Below are positions 16,160 to 25,234 of a stretch of 33,283 bases of DNA, in pieces. The notes under the pieces are model-generated. The model saw only the letters and a program-made list of their open reading frames with translations. It searched no databases and was not told where the DNA came from. Position 1 is the stretch's first letter; the number at the start of each line of letters is the position of its first letter. Both the position numbers and the translations under genes were made by a program. The DNA is from an uncultured Marvinbryantia sp. (GTDB taxonomy: Bacteria > Bacillota > Clostridia > Lachnospirales > Lachnospiraceae). Location: assembly GCA_934373455.1 (NCBI GenBank), contig CAKRON010000017.1:1-33283 (forward strand), read 5' to 3'.

Positions 16160-17545
16160 GATTAATATTTGATGATCTATAAGCCTGCTTTCATATTTAT
16201 ATTGTTCTGATACAATTAATACTGGTATACCATATTTTTTTAATTCTGTCAGAATGCGTTCCATGATATAATCTGTTTGTGGTTTAATTAAAAAGACGGG
16301 TATAAAAATAATTAAAACCTGCGGTTTACAAATCATCCATCTGCATGCCGCAAGATACATAATCTGTTCCAATGACAATTCTTTCGTTTTTTTGTCTAAT
16401 GTGATGTCCGGAGAAATCTTATTTACATACTCTTTTACAAGCTCAACATATTTCTTTTTTAAAAAAAATCCTCTCTTTTTCTGACACAAAGGATAACATA
16501 AATTTTCCAGGATACTAAGATTATCGAAGAGTATATGCTCAATATCTGAATAATCTATCATACCAAGCAGCCTTTTTCTTTTTAAATTTTTTGCCAATTT
16601 AGGCGTCACTCTTTTATTTTCCCAGTAAAATGAACCATTTAATTCTACTCTTTCACCATAAAAAAGATTTTTTAAAGTTATAAAAAGTTCACTTGTTCCA
16701 CATACCAGATTTGTAATTTCTCCCGATCTGATCCAAATAGTTTCTCCTGTATGACTCGCCCAGTTCATTTTTACTTTTTTGTCATTACTACTGGATATGT
16801 CTTTTTTATCATTCACATTTTTAAAATCTCTGGAATTATCCAATATCTCATATACTTCTTTTTTACTAATCTCTGTCCTACTAAACTCTGCAATTGTCTT
16901 TCCCTTTTTTAATATATGAATTCGATCCATTCGTTCTAAGGATATCGTATTATATGTTTCAATTTGGCAAATAGAATAATTTAATCCGACTAGACGTGCA
17001 TAAAATCTTTCCAGTTCTTCCAGCTCTTCTAAGTTTAATTTGCCATTCACTCCTGACACAATAATAATCTTATTATGTCTTCCAACTGCATGTAGTAATT
17101 GAATCTCAATCTGTTCAAGAAATGACAAATCTCTCGTTTTTTTGTTTACAGGAATATTCAGATCAAAAAATTCCATTAACTGAATCACCATTTGCTTACG
17201 TTTTTTATATGAGAAGTGTTCACCATAAATAAATATATTATCTGTAATCGATAAATAATTCGTCAGTTTTGTGGAATCCGATATTACTGTAACATTTTGA
17301 CACAGTTTTTTTCTTACTTCATTATCATAAAACTGAGAATTATATTTTTCTCCTTTATAGTAAAATGTTCCAGACATTAAACTATTTTGTTTGGTAAAGA
17401 AATTTTCTATTAATTTTCTGTCTTCAGAATTATCAGTGACAATCCCACTTATTTCCCCCTTATACAAGTGAAAAAAAAATGGTCCACGCAAACTTTTTCC
17501 CTGCTTTATTATTCCATCCTCAATACGAATCAATTCTTCTTTCAT
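16151..17545 (-). CDS. Catalytically dead double ABC ATPase-like protein (RbsA/MglA relative)
   Basis: A 464-residue protein that follows the layout of sugar-type double ABC ATPases but lacks their motifs. In domain 1 the Walker A site is replaced by SGIVTDNSEDRKLIENFF, the signature by LSFLEQIEIQLLHAVG, and Walker B by KIIIVSGVNG. In domain 2 the corresponding segments read TNLVCGTSELFITLKNLF, LSLEQIMYLAACRWM and PQVLIIFIPVF, with no GKS/T and no catalytic glutamate. The relation shows in order, spacing and flanks such as DNIFIYGE, IHILKKGKTIAEF and the LSILENLCYPL stretch. It is the last gene of the cluster, 9 bases after the histidine kinase. I infer a regulatory role: it may compete with or sit beside the real ATPase and report transport state to the kinase. 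Gene decay is less likely, as the frame is intact over 1.4 kb. Confidence 0.72.
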   Translation of the reverse strand: MKEELIRIEDGIIKQGKSLRGPFFFHLYKGEISGIVTDNSEDRKLIENFFTKQNSLMSGTFYYKGEKYNSQFYDNEVRKKLCQNVTVISDSTKLTNYLSITDNIFIYGEHFSYKKRKQMVIQLMEFFDLNIPVNKKTRDLSFLEQIEIQLLHAVGRHNKIIIVSGVNGKLNLEELEELERFYARLVGLNYSICQIETYNTISLERMDRIHILKKGKTIAEFSRTEISKKEVYEILDNSRDFKNVNDKKDISSSNDKKVKMNWASHTGETIWIRSGEITNLVCGTSELFITLKNLFYGERVELNGSFYWENKRVTPKLAKNLKRKRLLGMIDYSDIEHILFDNLSILENLCYPLCQKKRGFFLKKKYVELVKEYVNKISPDITLDKKTKELSLEQIMYLAACRWMICKPQVLIIFIPVFLIKPQTDYIMERILTELKKYGIPVLIVSEQYKYESRLIDHQILIRK

Positions 17546-17554
17546 ATGGCAATC

Positions 17555-18601
17555 CTATATATTTTCATAATCTTCAGCATTTTCCTGTCTTGGAACAGTA
17601 ATCTTAACAGTAGTTCCCAGTCCCATCATGCTATAAATTCGTAATCCATAATCTTCACCAAAATATAGCTTAATCCTTCTAGATACATTCTTCATAGCGA
17701 TTCCAGTATGTGTTTTTCCTTCTGTCTGTTTTATCTTCTGATGTTCTGTTTTGTACGTCGTTTCATTTAAAGATTTATTCAATTTTGTCACGTCATCCTC
17801 AGACATTCCGATTCCTGTATCCTTTATACTGATCAAAAGATTTGTTTCTGTCTGATCAAATGTAATTGTAATTTTTCCTCCACCTACTTTATTCTCTATA
17901 CCATGAAAAATACTATTTTCTACAATAGGCTGCAATGTCAACTTTGGGATAAATAAATTTCGAATTTGATCTTCTGCATCCAGAAAGTATGTCTCTAACT
18001 GCAATTTGTCACCAAATCTATAATGTTGTATCATGAAATAATTTTCAACGTTCTTTATTTCCTCATCCACTGTAGACATAAAATGTACATTAGAAATCGT
18101 ATACCGGAAAAATGTTGCCAGTGCCTGAGCTGTATCTGCCAAAGAGTACAGTTTTCCGGCAATCGCATCTCCTCTTATAGCTTCCAGTGTATTATATAAA
18201 AAATGCGGATTTATCTGATTCTGCAGTGCGAGATATTCTGCGTATTTACTCGTTTCTCGAATCAGGGTTTTCCTGTCAATCAAATCATTTACGCGTTCAA
18301 AAAACGCTTTTTCTTCATCTACAAAAAGCACTGGCGTTTCTTCCACATCAAGTGTAATTATTTTTCCTGATTCATAATTTCTATATTGATTTCTTATTTT
18401 CTTTACTGCAGGTACGATGTAAATAAAATAAGCGATAACTGCCACCACACACAGAAGAGTTACTACTATATTTATAAGCATAATTGACAATGGTGCTGAA
18501 TTTAAAATCAAATACCCAAATAGTACAATAGAAAAAATGCCTATTATTGTAAAGAAACTAATAAAAATACTTATATACGTAACAATTGAATATTTTTTCA
18601 T
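17555..18601 (-). CDS. YesM-type sensor histidine kinase without an extracellular sensor domain
   Basis: A 348-residue kinase of the LytS/YesM (His_kinase) family. Two membrane segments (about 8-34 and 38-64) form a tight hairpin with almost no external loop. The phosphoacceptor is His133 in QNQINPHFLYN, and the ATPase part has LTLQPIVENSIFHGIE and IKDTGIGM. Typical YesM proteins are near 580 residues with a large external sensor domain, which is missing here. Input must come from the membrane or from a partner such as the ABC transporter, the pseudo-ATPase or the DUF624 protein. The ribosome binding site is weak, and the gene starts 11 bases after the regulator stop, so coupling is likely. 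Confidence 0.85.
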   Translation of the reverse strand: MKKYSIVTYISIFISFFTIIGIFSIVLFGYLILNSAPLSIMLINIVVTLLCVVAVIAYFIYIVPAVKKIRNQYRNYESGKIITLDVEETPVLFVDEEKAFFERVNDLIDRKTLIRETSKYAEYLALQNQINPHFLYNTLEAIRGDAIAGKLYSLADTAQALATFFRYTISNVHFMSTVDEEIKNVENYFMIQHYRFGDKLQLETYFLDAEDQIRNLFIPKLTLQPIVENSIFHGIENKVGGGKITITFDQTETNLLISIKDTGIGMSEDDVTKLNKSLNETTYKTEHQKIKQTEGKTHTGIAMKNVSRRIKLYFGEDYGLRIYSMMGLGTTVKITVPRQENAEDYENI

Positions 18602-18612
18602 CTTATTTTTTC

Positions 18613-20220
18613 TTATGAAAACAGTCCCCTGTATTCATTAGGTGACACTCCTGTAATTTTTTTAAATCTAGTAGCAAAATATTTTGCATCATGAAATCCA
18701 ACTATATCTGCAACTTCTCCTATACTTCTTTCCGTATCCAGCAACAATTCTTTCGCATGTTGTACTCTAATATAAGTCAGATAATCCACAACAGACTTTC
18801 CGATATTTTTCTTAAAAGACGATGATAAATATGTCGCTGTCCAACCAACCTCTTTTGCGATCTCCTCCAGTGTAATGTCATCCATATAATGCTTTTCTAT
18901 ATACCTCTGTGCAAGTTTCACCGGTTTAATACTTTGCTCTTCTTTTTTCTTCGAAATACTCTGAATCTCCGATCCGATTATTTCTCCAAGATAATGAAAT
19001 AGACCAGATACACTGTAAAAATACCTGCCCTGCTGTAAAATCTCTTTTTTAGCCTCTATAACCTCGTCTTTTTGACTATATCCGAATATTGTTAAATAAA
19101 ACTCTTCAACCAATATATCATATATTTCCAATACGGTTTTTCCATCTGTCCGTTTGCTGTAATTATATAATTCAACACTTAATTCTTCCAGCAACGCTGA
19201 TATTTTTCTAATATCTTCATTCTTTAATGCATTTGCAAAATTCTTTCGGAATGTATCATTTAAAAAAAACTGTGTATCATATACTGGCTGTGGAACTTTT
19301 TCAAAATATATTATTCTGTCTTTTCCTTTGTAAACCTTATGTAATATACATTTTTCACATTGTGCTATACAATCATAAATCTTATGATAATCTGCATATA
19401 TATTACTTACCCCAATTACAAAGTTTACTTTTTGTATGGTCTCATTTAATACAATAAGTTTGTCTTTTATATAATTTTCATACTTTTTTTCTTCCAGATA
19501 GTCCATATTTCCATTTACCAGACAATAAAAATCATTTCCTGACAAAGTGGTTGTAATTTCTATAGCATTTGTTCCAATTCCTTCAGTCACAATTGCTTTC
19601 ATCTTCGTCTTTAAAAAATTCTGAATGAAAGTAATATCCTCCCCACTCCTGAAAACAAAATTAATCTGGATTAACTGCCAGCCTCTTTCTTTATCATTTG
19701 AATAAAACTGATCTCTGTATACATCAAATATTTGCTGTCTGTTATCCATATCATTTTTATTTTTCAGCATACACATCAGCAAATTATCTTTTATTTTCTG
19801 CGCTGATACAATATTTGCGGAATCAACCTGTAAAAGTCCAGATTCTTTCTCGAGCAATTCTAATCCTTTTGTTACTGCTGCTTCCAATTCATTCTTCTGA
19901 ACAGGTTTTAACAAATAATCTATCACATGGTATTTTATCGCCTGCAATGCATATGGAAATTGACTATAACCGGTAACGATAATTACTTTTATATCTGGTA
20001 ACGTTTCCGCTATCTTCTTCATCAATTCCAGGCCATTCAAGCCAGGCATTCTAATATCCGTTATCAGGAAACTGGGAAGCAGTTCCTGGCACATTTGAAA
20101 TGCGGTTTCCCCATCATGAGCAAATCCTGCTACTTCAAGTCCATATGCTTCCCAGTCTATCAGGCACTTTATTAAATTACAAATATGAAGTTCATCATCT
20201 GCAATCAGTACTCTTTTCAT
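18613..20220 (-). CDS. YesN-type response regulator (REC-AraC)
   Basis: A 535-residue regulator. The receiver domain has the acidic pair ADDE, phosphoacceptor Asp55 in LITDIRMPG, VTGYS and LLKP. The middle is a long linker of about 300 residues. The C-terminal AraC-type double helix-turn-helix includes ITLEEIAKEVGWTATYLSSSFKK and IGEVADIVGFHDAKYFATRFKK. An upstream ATG at 20235 is in frame, but the start at 20220 is better: GGAGAG lies 7 bases before it and MKRVLIADDE is the usual family beginning. It should activate the GRE/transporter genes; candidate sites are the TTGGATG repeats before GRE copy 2. Confidence 0.88.
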   Translation of the reverse strand: MKRVLIADDELHICNLIKCLIDWEAYGLEVAGFAHDGETAFQMCQELLPSFLITDIRMPGLNGLELMKKIAETLPDIKVIIVTGYSQFPYALQAIKYHVIDYLLKPVQKNELEAAVTKGLELLEKESGLLQVDSANIVSAQKIKDNLLMCMLKNKNDMDNRQQIFDVYRDQFYSNDKERGWQLIQINFVFRSGEDITFIQNFLKTKMKAIVTEGIGTNAIEITTTLSGNDFYCLVNGNMDYLEEKKYENYIKDKLIVLNETIQKVNFVIGVSNIYADYHKIYDCIAQCEKCILHKVYKGKDRIIYFEKVPQPVYDTQFFLNDTFRKNFANALKNEDIRKISALLEELSVELYNYSKRTDGKTVLEIYDILVEEFYLTIFGYSQKDEVIEAKKEILQQGRYFYSVSGLFHYLGEIIGSEIQSISKKKEEQSIKPVKLAQRYIEKHYMDDITLEEIAKEVGWTATYLSSSFKKNIGKSVVDYLTYIRVQHAKELLLDTERSIGEVADIVGFHDAKYFATRFKKITGVSPNEYRGLFS

Positions 20221-20246
20221 TAAAGATCTCTCCATTCTTCCATTCT

Positions 20247-21218
20247 TTAAAATTTAAAAATCGGAATGTCGTACTTATTTAGAATTTCATTTAGTTCATT
20301 CATTTTTTCAGTTGTTGGCGGAACAGTGGATTCCATCTCGTATTCTCTTCCCAGGCTATAGTATTTTCCACGTCCCAACTTATGGTATGGTAATAATTCC
20401 ATTCCAGTTATATTTGTACAATTTTTTGCAACAAATGCTGCGGTTTCTTCTACTTCTTCCGATTTATCATTGAATCCTGGAATAATTGGAATACGTATAA
20501 ACATTCTATTTCCATAGACAGGAACCAAATCATTTACTCTTTTTATATTCATAAGTATAAGTTCATTTCCATGTCCTGTCCACTGTTTATGCTTTTCCGA
20601 ATTCATATGCTTCAAATCCATAAAAATAGTATTTAAATATGGTACTATCTGCTCATAATCTTCTGTCTTCGCATAGCCACAAGTTTCTATTGCTGTGTCA
20701 ATCCATCGCTCTGTAAGCGTTCTCAGCAATGCATAGGTAAACTCTGGTCTTACCATCGGCTCTCCTCCCGAAAGAGTTACACCGCCACCTGAAGCTTCAT
20801 AAAATGGTACATCTCTTTTTACTCGATCATATACCTGCTTCACCGTCATCTCTTCCCCTGTTATCTTTCTGCAATTCACATAGCAGTTTTCTGTACAGGC
20901 AAAGGCATTTTCCCTTTTGTAACATTCTCTGCAGACATCTCTGTCTGCAGTCAGATCTTCATGTAGCCCTTTATAAGGGCAGGCTCTCAGGCAGTTGAGA
21001 CACGCAAGACATTTGTCAGAGAAAAATGACATTTCTGGATAAAAAGCCTGCGTTTCAGGATTACTGCACCATTTGCATCTCAGATTACATCCCTTTGTAA
21101 AAACAGTAGTACGTATTCCATTTCCATCATTAATTGCATATCTTTCAATATTTGCAATAATGCCTTTCTGCTGCAACAACTGATCTGCATTTGCATTTAA
21201 CAATTCTTCCTTTATCAT
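20247..21218 (-). CDS. Glycyl radical enzyme activating enzyme (radical SAM)
   Basis: A 323-residue activase. The radical SAM cluster motif is CNLRCKWC (Cys44, 48, 51). An insert with two further cysteine sets follows (CLACLNCLRACPYKG, and CRECYKRENAFACTENCYVNC), the layout of dehydratase-type GRE activases rather than the short PFL activase. The SAM-binding SGGEP motif is in GGVTLSGGEPMVRPE. It would abstract hydrogen from the glycine in the separate small subunit. It lies between the permease and the response regulator, six genes after GRE copy 2 is opened, and is the only activase in the window, so it presumably serves both large-subunit copies. Confidence 0.92.
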   Translation of the reverse strand: MIKEELLNANADQLLQQKGIIANIERYAINDGNGIRTTVFTKGCNLRCKWCSNPETQAFYPEMSFFSDKCLACLNCLRACPYKGLHEDLTADRDVCRECYKRENAFACTENCYVNCRKITGEEMTVKQVYDRVKRDVPFYEASGGGVTLSGGEPMVRPEFTYALLRTLTERWIDTAIETCGYAKTEDYEQIVPYLNTIFMDLKHMNSEKHKQWTGHGNELILMNIKRVNDLVPVYGNRMFIRIPIIPGFNDKSEEVEETAAFVAKNCTNITGMELLPYHKLGRGKYYSLGREYEMESTVPPTTEKMNELNEILNKYDIPIFKF

Positions 21219-21250
21219 CTCGTCTACCTCGTCCCAAATCTTTCTTTTTG

Positions 21251-22201
21251 TTATTTTGTTTTATACAGTAATACTGCCAACACAATCACAATTCCTTTTA
21301 AAACCATCTGTGGATATGAAGCAACTCCCATCAGATTCATGATATTATAAAGTACGCCCATTAACATCGCACCTACAATTGTCTTTACTACGCTTCCTGA
21401 TCCGCCATTCATAGATGCACCACCAATAACAACTGAAGCGATTGCATCCATTTCATATCCATCTCCAACTGTTGCTGTTCCCATTCCAAGACGTCCACAA
21501 AGAAGCACACCTGCAATCGCAAAGCACAGTCCGCCCAATGCATAGGTAAGAATCAAATATCTTTTAACCGGAATTCCTGCTAAATATGCTGTCTGTTTAT
21601 TTCCACCAATTGCATAAATTCCTCTTCCATATCTCGTTCTGTTTAATACAAACAAAAATACTAAAAATACAATAATCATAACAAGTACCGGATTTGGTAT
21701 TCCAAAGGTAGATGCCTTTACCCAATTAGGAAGAAATGTTCCATCTATACGTCTGCTCTGACCTGTCTGGTACATATATGCTGCACCTTTTAATATAGTT
21801 GTCATCGCCAATGTTGCTATAAAAGGTGCAATGTTCAATACTGCAACCATTATTCCTGAAATGGCACCAATTACGAGCGCAAGAGCCAATACAATCAATA
21901 TAGCAACAACGCCATACTTTTTCTGGATTAACCCTGCAGTTAAACATACAATAATACAAACATAGCTTCCAGTAGACAGATCAATTCCACCGGTGATAAT
22001 AATCAATAACATTCCAATTGCACAGATCGCATAAATGGAATTCTGAATTAATACTGACTTGATATTATTTACCGTAAGAAATGCCGGTGATAAAAAACAG
22101 CTTGCTATAAACAATACAACAAACGCTATAATTACAAAATTTGATAACGCGAATTCCATATACTTCTTTATATGATTATTTTCTAATTTTGTAGTTCCCA
22201 T
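21251..22201 (-). CDS. RbsC-like sugar ABC transporter permease
   Basis: A 316-residue hydrophobic protein of the branched-chain/ribose-type permease family, with about eight to ten membrane segments. Recognisable blocks are IITGGIDLSTGSYV, NIAPFIATLAMTTILKGAAY, RYGRGIYAIGGNKQTAYLAGIPV and IASVVIGGASMNGGSGSV. It forms the channel with the ATPase encoded 17 bases upstream. A GAGAGGAG ribosome binding site supports the start. Substrate specificity cannot be read from it; the family carries pentoses, hexoses, inositol, autoinducer-2 and similar polyols. Confidence 0.9.
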   Translation of the reverse strand: MGTTKLENNHIKKYMEFALSNFVIIAFVVLFIASCFLSPAFLTVNNIKSVLIQNSIYAICAIGMLLIIITGGIDLSTGSYVCIIVCLTAGLIQKKYGVVAILIVLALALVIGAISGIMVAVLNIAPFIATLAMTTILKGAAYMYQTGQSRRIDGTFLPNWVKASTFGIPNPVLVMIIVFLVFLFVLNRTRYGRGIYAIGGNKQTAYLAGIPVKRYLILTYALGGLCFAIAGVLLCGRLGMGTATVGDGYEMDAIASVVIGGASMNGGSGSVVKTIVGAMLMGVLYNIMNLMGVASYPQMVLKGIVIVLAVLLYKTK

Positions 22202-22218
22202 TTCCGTTCTCCTCTCAC

Positions 22219-23730
22219 TTATGCAACCCCTGTAATGTAACGCATGATCGCATCTTCATTTATCTCTTCTTTCTGCAGTTCCCCATGTACTTTTCCTTCA
22301 TACATCGCATAAACCCTGTCACTCATCCCTATTACTTCCGGTAAGTCAGAAGAAATCATAATAATCGTATTTCCCTGTTGTGCAAGTTCTTTTATGATTG
22401 TATAAATTTCATATCTTGCCCCCACATCTACTCCCCTGGTTGGTTCATCCAGAATCAAAACTCTCGGTGCCGTCGCCAACCATTTCGCCAATACTACCTT
22501 TTGTTGATTTCCTCCACTAAGACTGCTTACAGGATTCTCTATATTATTCGTTTTTATCTGTAAACGTTTTTTCAGGTCTGTCACCACTTCTTTTTCTTTC
22601 TTTTTGGACAATACACCATTTTTAAGAACTTTTTTTAAAGAAGCCATTGAGATATTAAAGCGAATCGTCTGTCCAAGAATCAGTCCTGTAGTCTTACGAT
22701 CTTCTGTTACATATCCGATTCCAGCTTTGATCGCATCACCAGGAGAATTTAAACTAATTTCTTTTCCATTCAATATAACGGTTCCGTTTCCCTTGGTTGT
22801 ATACGCTCCTATTACAGCTGACATCAGTTCTGTTCGCCCGGCTCCCAGCAGTCCGGAAATACCTACTATTTCACCTGCTCTGAAATACATATTTGCGTTT
22901 TCTACAATATTTGTTTCATATAATGCATGTGGTACTGAATAATTCTTTATTTCCAGCGTTCGTTCTCCTATTTCTGTTTCAATCTTAGGATACAGCGCAT
23001 CCATTTTTCTTCCCACCATAGTAGATACTAACTGATCGACTGTTATATCTTTTATATTAAATGTTTCTATCATTTTTCCATCTCGCATAACAGATGCTCT
23101 GTCTGCTATCTTGAATACTTCTTCCAATCTATGCGTGATGTAAATGATAGAAATGTTCGTCTTTTTCAAATTTTCTAACATATCTAGAAGAAAATCGATT
23201 TCTCTTCCCGTTAACGGCGCTGTCGGCTCATCCAGGATTAATACATTACCACCTAAGTATATTGCTTTTGCAATTTCTACCAGCTGCTGCTGACCAACTG
23301 TTAAATATTTTATTTTTGTTTTTACATTTAAATTAAGAGAAAATTTTTTCAGAATTTCTTCTGCTTCACTATACATTTTTTTCCAGTCTACTCCAGACGG
23401 TGTCTTTGGCTGGTTTCCAAGAAATATATTTTCCGCTATGCTTAAATCTGGTATCAATTCCAGTTCCTGATGCACAATTGTTATTTTTTCATTCCGTGCA
23501 TCTTTAGGATTATGTATTTTTTTCTTTTCACCTTTTAAATAAATCTCGCCCTCATTAGGTGGAAACTTTCCTGTCAATACATTCATTAATGTACTTTTAC
23601 CAGCTCCATTTTCACCACATAAGGCATGAATTTCCCCACTTTTAATTTGAAGAGATACATTATCAACGGCAATCAATCCACCAAACCGTTTGGTAATATT
23701 TTTCATTTCTACTGCATATTCACTGCCCAT
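22219..23730 (-). CDS. RbsA/MglA-like sugar ABC transporter ATPase (two cassettes)
   Basis: A 503-residue double ATPase. Domain 1 has GENGAGKST (39-47), LTVGQQQLVEIAK and VLILDEPTAPL. Domain 2 has GISGLLGAGRTELM, LSGGNQQKVVLAKWL and VLILDEPTRGVDVG. The second Walker A lacks the GKS/T lysine, as is normal in this family. The frame is open 19 codons upstream through a hairpin, but the start at 23730 is preferred because GGAAGG lies six bases before it and MGSEYAVEMKNITKRFGG is a typical beginning. It is intact, unlike the paralogous protein at 16151-17545. Confidence 0.92.
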   Translation of the reverse strand: MGSEYAVEMKNITKRFGGLIAVDNVSLQIKSGEIHALCGENGAGKSTLMNVLTGKFPPNEGEIYLKGEKKKIHNPKDARNEKITIVHQELELIPDLSIAENIFLGNQPKTPSGVDWKKMYSEAEEILKKFSLNLNVKTKIKYLTVGQQQLVEIAKAIYLGGNVLILDEPTAPLTGREIDFLLDMLENLKKTNISIIYITHRLEEVFKIADRASVMRDGKMIETFNIKDITVDQLVSTMVGRKMDALYPKIETEIGERTLEIKNYSVPHALYETNIVENANMYFRAGEIVGISGLLGAGRTELMSAVIGAYTTKGNGTVILNGKEISLNSPGDAIKAGIGYVTEDRKTTGLILGQTIRFNISMASLKKVLKNGVLSKKKEKEVVTDLKKRLQIKTNNIENPVSSLSGGNQQKVVLAKWLATAPRVLILDEPTRGVDVGARYEIYTIIKELAQQGNTIIMISSDLPEVIGMSDRVYAMYEGKVHGELQKEEINEDAIMRYITGVA

Positions 23731-23758
23731 TTTACACCTTCCAATCTTTTCAGATATA

Positions 23759-23784
23759 ACAAATGCCGGTTCCCCGGCATTTGT
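23759..23784 (-). other. Intercistronic hairpin after the binding protein gene
   Basis: A perfect 11-pair stem ACAAATGCCGG/CCGGCATTTGT with a four-base loop lies between the binding-protein stop and the ATPase ribosome binding site. It is followed on the minus strand only by TTATATC, so it is more likely an mRNA stabiliser or partial terminator than a full one. Such elements often raise binding-protein expression over that of the rest of an ABC operon. Confidence 0.55.
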
Positions 23785-23804
23785 CATTTCCCCATTGTTA
23801 CAGA

Positions 23805-24938
23805 TTAATATGTAGAATTTGCATCATAATAAGTATCTACATTTTCTGTGGTAACAAGATCATTCATTACATAATATGTTGAAGGGGTAGAAACTCCACT
23901 TGCCTGAAGTGCTGCCATATATACTGCCCATTTACCCATCTGTCTTGGATCATTGAATGCATCACAAACAACACCTTTGTCTCCATTCTTAATCCATTCC
24001 AGCACAGATTTTCTACCATCAATTGTACAAATCAGGATTTCTCCATCTCTTCCGATCTGTTCAAGCGCTGCAACTGCTCCCTGTGCGCCGCCATCACAAG
24101 CTGCAAAGATTACGTCGATATCCGGATCTGCCTGAAGTACATCCAGAGTTGCATTCATTGCTGGCTCAGGCAGCCACTGATAATACTGGTATGCTACAAT
24201 ATTCAGATTATTTTTGCCATATTTATCCAGCATATAATCTGTCCATCCCATTACTTCTCCCCATCTTCTAAGATCAGATTCTTTTTCCTGTGGAGCAGAA
24301 GATAATACGAATGCTCTGACTTCATCCTGCCAGCCATTTTTTTCGTCATAATAACGAGCCAATTCATAGCCTGATTTGTAACCGGAATTTTCCACATCGG
24401 CAGATACAAATGTATACTGTCCATTAAAATCTACCGCCTGATTTACAATTGTCAGAGGAATATCTGCTGCCAGAATTTCATCCAGTCCAACATTGGCTGA
24501 GTTATATGGATTTACAATGATAGAATTCATACCAAGATTTATTAATGTCTCCACATCTGAAATCTGCTTATTCAGGTCATCATTTGCATCATAAACAGTA
24601 AGTTCAATTCCAAGATACTCTGCTTCTGCCTGTGCAAAATCTACTAACTGCTCATACCATTCTGATCCTGCAATACGATGCTGTGAAAATCCGATTTTCA
24701 TGTCTTTAAACTGATCCTGTGTTCCAATCATCTGTGTTGCAAGTGCACTTGCTTCCTCTGGAGTCACTGAAAATGTTCCATTTACAACATCTGCACCTGC
24801 TGGATCAACAGCCTGAGAATAATCGATATTAAGTTCTGGTGTTTCATATGACTCCTCTGCAAAGGCTGCACTTCCCATTGCTGCTGTCATAGATACGGTT
24901 AATAACATACTGGCAATTTTTCTAGCTCGTTTCTTCAT
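23805..24938 (-). CDS. Sugar-type ABC transporter substrate-binding protein
   Basis: A 377-residue protein with a classic signal peptide (basic MKKRARK, hydrophobic core, likely cleavage after AAFA at about 28). The mature part matches the type 1 periplasmic binding fold of RbsB-like proteins: KIGFSQHRIAGSEWYEQL, DVETLINLGMNSIIVNPYNSANV, FAACDGGAQGAVAALEQIGRDGEILICTIDG. No lipobox cysteine follows the signal peptide, which is unusual for a Gram-positive binding protein and suggests release or another mode of anchoring. It lies between the GRE small subunit (24-base gap) and the ATPase, so the imported compound is probably the GRE substrate or its precursor. Confidence 0.88.
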   Translation of the reverse strand: MKKRARKIASMLLTVSMTAAMGSAAFAEESYETPELNIDYSQAVDPAGADVVNGTFSVTPEEASALATQMIGTQDQFKDMKIGFSQHRIAGSEWYEQLVDFAQAEAEYLGIELTVYDANDDLNKQISDVETLINLGMNSIIVNPYNSANVGLDEILAADIPLTIVNQAVDFNGQYTFVSADVENSGYKSGYELARYYDEKNGWQDEVRAFVLSSAPQEKESDLRRWGEVMGWTDYMLDKYGKNNLNIVAYQYYQWLPEPAMNATLDVLQADPDIDVIFAACDGGAQGAVAALEQIGRDGEILICTIDGRKSVLEWIKNGDKGVVCDAFNDPRQMGKWAVYMAALQASGVSTPSTYYVMNDLVTTENVDTYYDANSTY

Positions 24939-24962
24939 TTTTCTTTTCCCCCAAATATTTTT

Positions 24963-25217
24963 TTATAATTTTTCTTCAGTTCTTGCAATAATGTCTTCCT
25001 GCACGTCTTTTGACAACTGTGTAAAATAAGCACTATAACCTGCTACTCGAACCAGAAGATTTGCATATTTATCTGGATTCTTCTGTGCATCCAACAGCGT
25101 CTTTTTACTTACCACATTAAACTGCATCTGGTTTCCACCCATTGCAAAATACTGATCGATCATATTAACGAATCTTTTTAAACCATCATTTTTATTTACA
25201 TGAACTGTATTTTCCAT
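24963..25217 (-). CDS. Stand-alone glycyl radical domain subunit of the split GRE
   Basis: An 84-residue protein equal to the C-terminal glycyl radical domain of a GRE: GGNQMQFNVVSKKTLLDAQ, then LVRVAGYSAYF with the radical glycine at Gly60, ending DVQEDIIARTEEKL. It has its own ribosome binding site (AGAGGAG) and starts 17 bases after the stop of GRE copy 2. It is not a frameshifted tail, since eight extra residues (MENTVHVN) precede the homologous part. It resembles the spare-part protein GrcA (YfiD) in concept, but here both large subunits lack the domain, so it would be an obligatory subunit rather than a repair module. Confidence 0.9.
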   Translation of the reverse strand: MENTVHVNKNDGLKRFVNMIDQYFAMGGNQMQFNVVSKKTLLDAQKNPDKYANLLVRVAGYSAYFTQLSKDVQEDIIARTEEKL

Positions 25218-25234
25218 ATCTGTTTCTCCTCTTT

